Source of the DNA: an uncultured Eubacteriales bacterium
GTDB taxonomy: Bacteria > Bacillota > Clostridia > Lachnospirales > Lachnospiraceae
DNA length: 5,459 nucleotides
Assembly: GCA_900545455.1 (NCBI GenBank)
Contig: UQZF01000182.1
Location: 1-5,459, forward strand
Direction of reading: 5' to 3'
The notes under the pieces are model-generated. The model saw only the letters and a list, made by a program, of their open reading frames with translations. It made no database searches and was not told the origin of the DNA. Position numbers and translations under genes: made by a program. Of this stretch, positions 4,876 through 5,459 are shown piece after piece. Within the stretch, counting starts at the first letter, position 1, and each line of letters begins with the position of its first letter.

Positions 4876-5459
4876 TCTGCTTTATCGACATCTGCCGCGA
4901 GCTTTTTTACCTGCCCGGACAGGATGAGGAGCGCTATTAGGTTCGGAACTGCCATGAAGCCGTTGAAGGTGTCGGCGATGTCCCAGAGAAGTCCGAGATT
5001 CATCGTGGCTCCGACGATTGACATGAACGAATAAACGACGAGGAAAGGTCTGACGAACTTTTCACCGCCGAGGAACTCGACGCATCTTGAACCGTAGAGT
5101 CCCCAGCCGATAATCGTGCTGAAAGCGAAACAGCACATTGCGACGGCTGTAAATATGGAAACCCAGCTTCCGTATGTGGCTGTAAAGCCCGATATGGTGA
5201 GCTCGGCTCCGGCAGCCTGACCGTATGTGATGCCGGGGGCGGCAAGGAGTATTACAAGTCCCGTCAGTGTGCAGATTACAATGGTATCCATGAACACCTC
5301 GAAGATTCCGAACATTCCCTGATGTGCGGCGTTGTCGGTGTCAGCACAGGCGTGAGCTATTGAACCCGTACCGAGACCTGCTTCGTTGGAGAAGATACCT
5401 CTCGACACACCCTTTTTCATGCTCATGAACATTGTGCCGACGGCACCGCCCGTTGCGGC
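4857..5459 (-). CDS. alanine/glycine:cation symporter family protein (AGCS), C-terminal part
   Basis: AGCS carriers import alanine or glycine with sodium (sometimes protons) across the cytoplasmic membrane. The window holds the last 200 residues of a protein that is normally about 450-480 long; the reading frame runs off the right edge, where nine codons before the first ATG (AATGGAVGT) continue the conserved sequence, so that ATG is internal. GIFSNEAGLGT at 21-31 is the family signature. Membrane segments follow at about 52-73, 98-122, 138-158 and 163-182. AFSTIIGWGLYG at 112-123 and LWDIADTFNGFMAVPNLIAL at 158-177 are typical of the family. The end is a short, charged cytoplasmic tail. Gene orientation is opposite to all other genes here and its stop lies 2 bases from that of the ProX gene. 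The promoter is outside the window. Confidence 0.93.
   Translation of the reverse strand, partial: AATGGAVGTMFMSMKKGVSRGIFSNEAGLGTGSIAHACADTDNAAHQGMFGIFEVFMDTIVICTLTGLVILLAAPGITYGQAAGAELTISGFTATYGSWVSIFTAVAMCCFAFSTIIGWGLYGSRCVEFLGGEKFVRPFLVVYSFMSIVGATMNLGLLWDIADTFNGFMAVPNLIALLILSGQVKKLAADVDKAEKDGTI

Noticed and set aside
1..5459. tRNA, rRNA, CRISPR array, insertion sequence or prophage module
   Set aside because: No cloverleaf-like segment, regularly spaced repeats, transposase, integrase or phage structural gene was seen on either strand.

Overview
The window looks like chromosomal DNA of a low-to-mid GC Firmicute, most likely a Clostridia or Lachnospiraceae-type gut anaerobe. This is inferred from purine-rich Shine-Dalgarno sites, tightly packed co-directional genes, GTG and TTG starts, and the protein families present. 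Genus cannot be fixed from sequence alone. By hand count the first ~540 bases are about one-third G+C, while the part of the next gene counted here rises to roughly half.

Left edge (1-132): an AT-rich, gene-poor stretch. It may hold the last codons of an upstream gene or a short leader peptide (stop at 65-67). It certainly holds a dense set of inverted repeats, including a perfect 12-bp pair at 63-74/99-110 and four copies of the heptamer AGTCTCA/TGAGACT. A small orphan gene of 107 codons (133-456) follows.

Centre (536-2918): three enzymes on the + strand. They are a divergent Ham1/RdgB-like nucleotide pyrophosphatase, a two-domain Nudix hydrolase-GNAT acetyltransferase fusion, and a class I SAM-dependent methyltransferase that starts at a GTG.

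Right (2957-4854): a membrane-anchored phosphodiester glycosidase-family protein, a four-helix membrane protein of unknown function that starts at a TTG inside the end of the glycosidase gene, and a ProX/YbaK-type prolyl-tRNA editing deacylase. The membrane-protein gene overlaps each neighbour by 20 bases, so the three are probably translationally coupled.

Right edge (4857-5459): the C-terminal 200 residues of an alanine/glycine:cation symporter (AGCS family) on the - strand, converging on the ProX gene. Only two bases separate the two stop codons, and one hairpin covers both.

Three of the + strand enzymes fit a quality-control theme: Ham1-like and Nudix enzymes clear abnormal nucleotides, and ProX clears mischarged tRNA. 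No phage, CRISPR, IS or defence module was seen. The window is mostly ordinary chromosome. The least explained items are the repeat block at 33-118, the divergent Ham1-like protein, the Nudix-GNAT fusion, and the glycosidase/membrane-protein pair.
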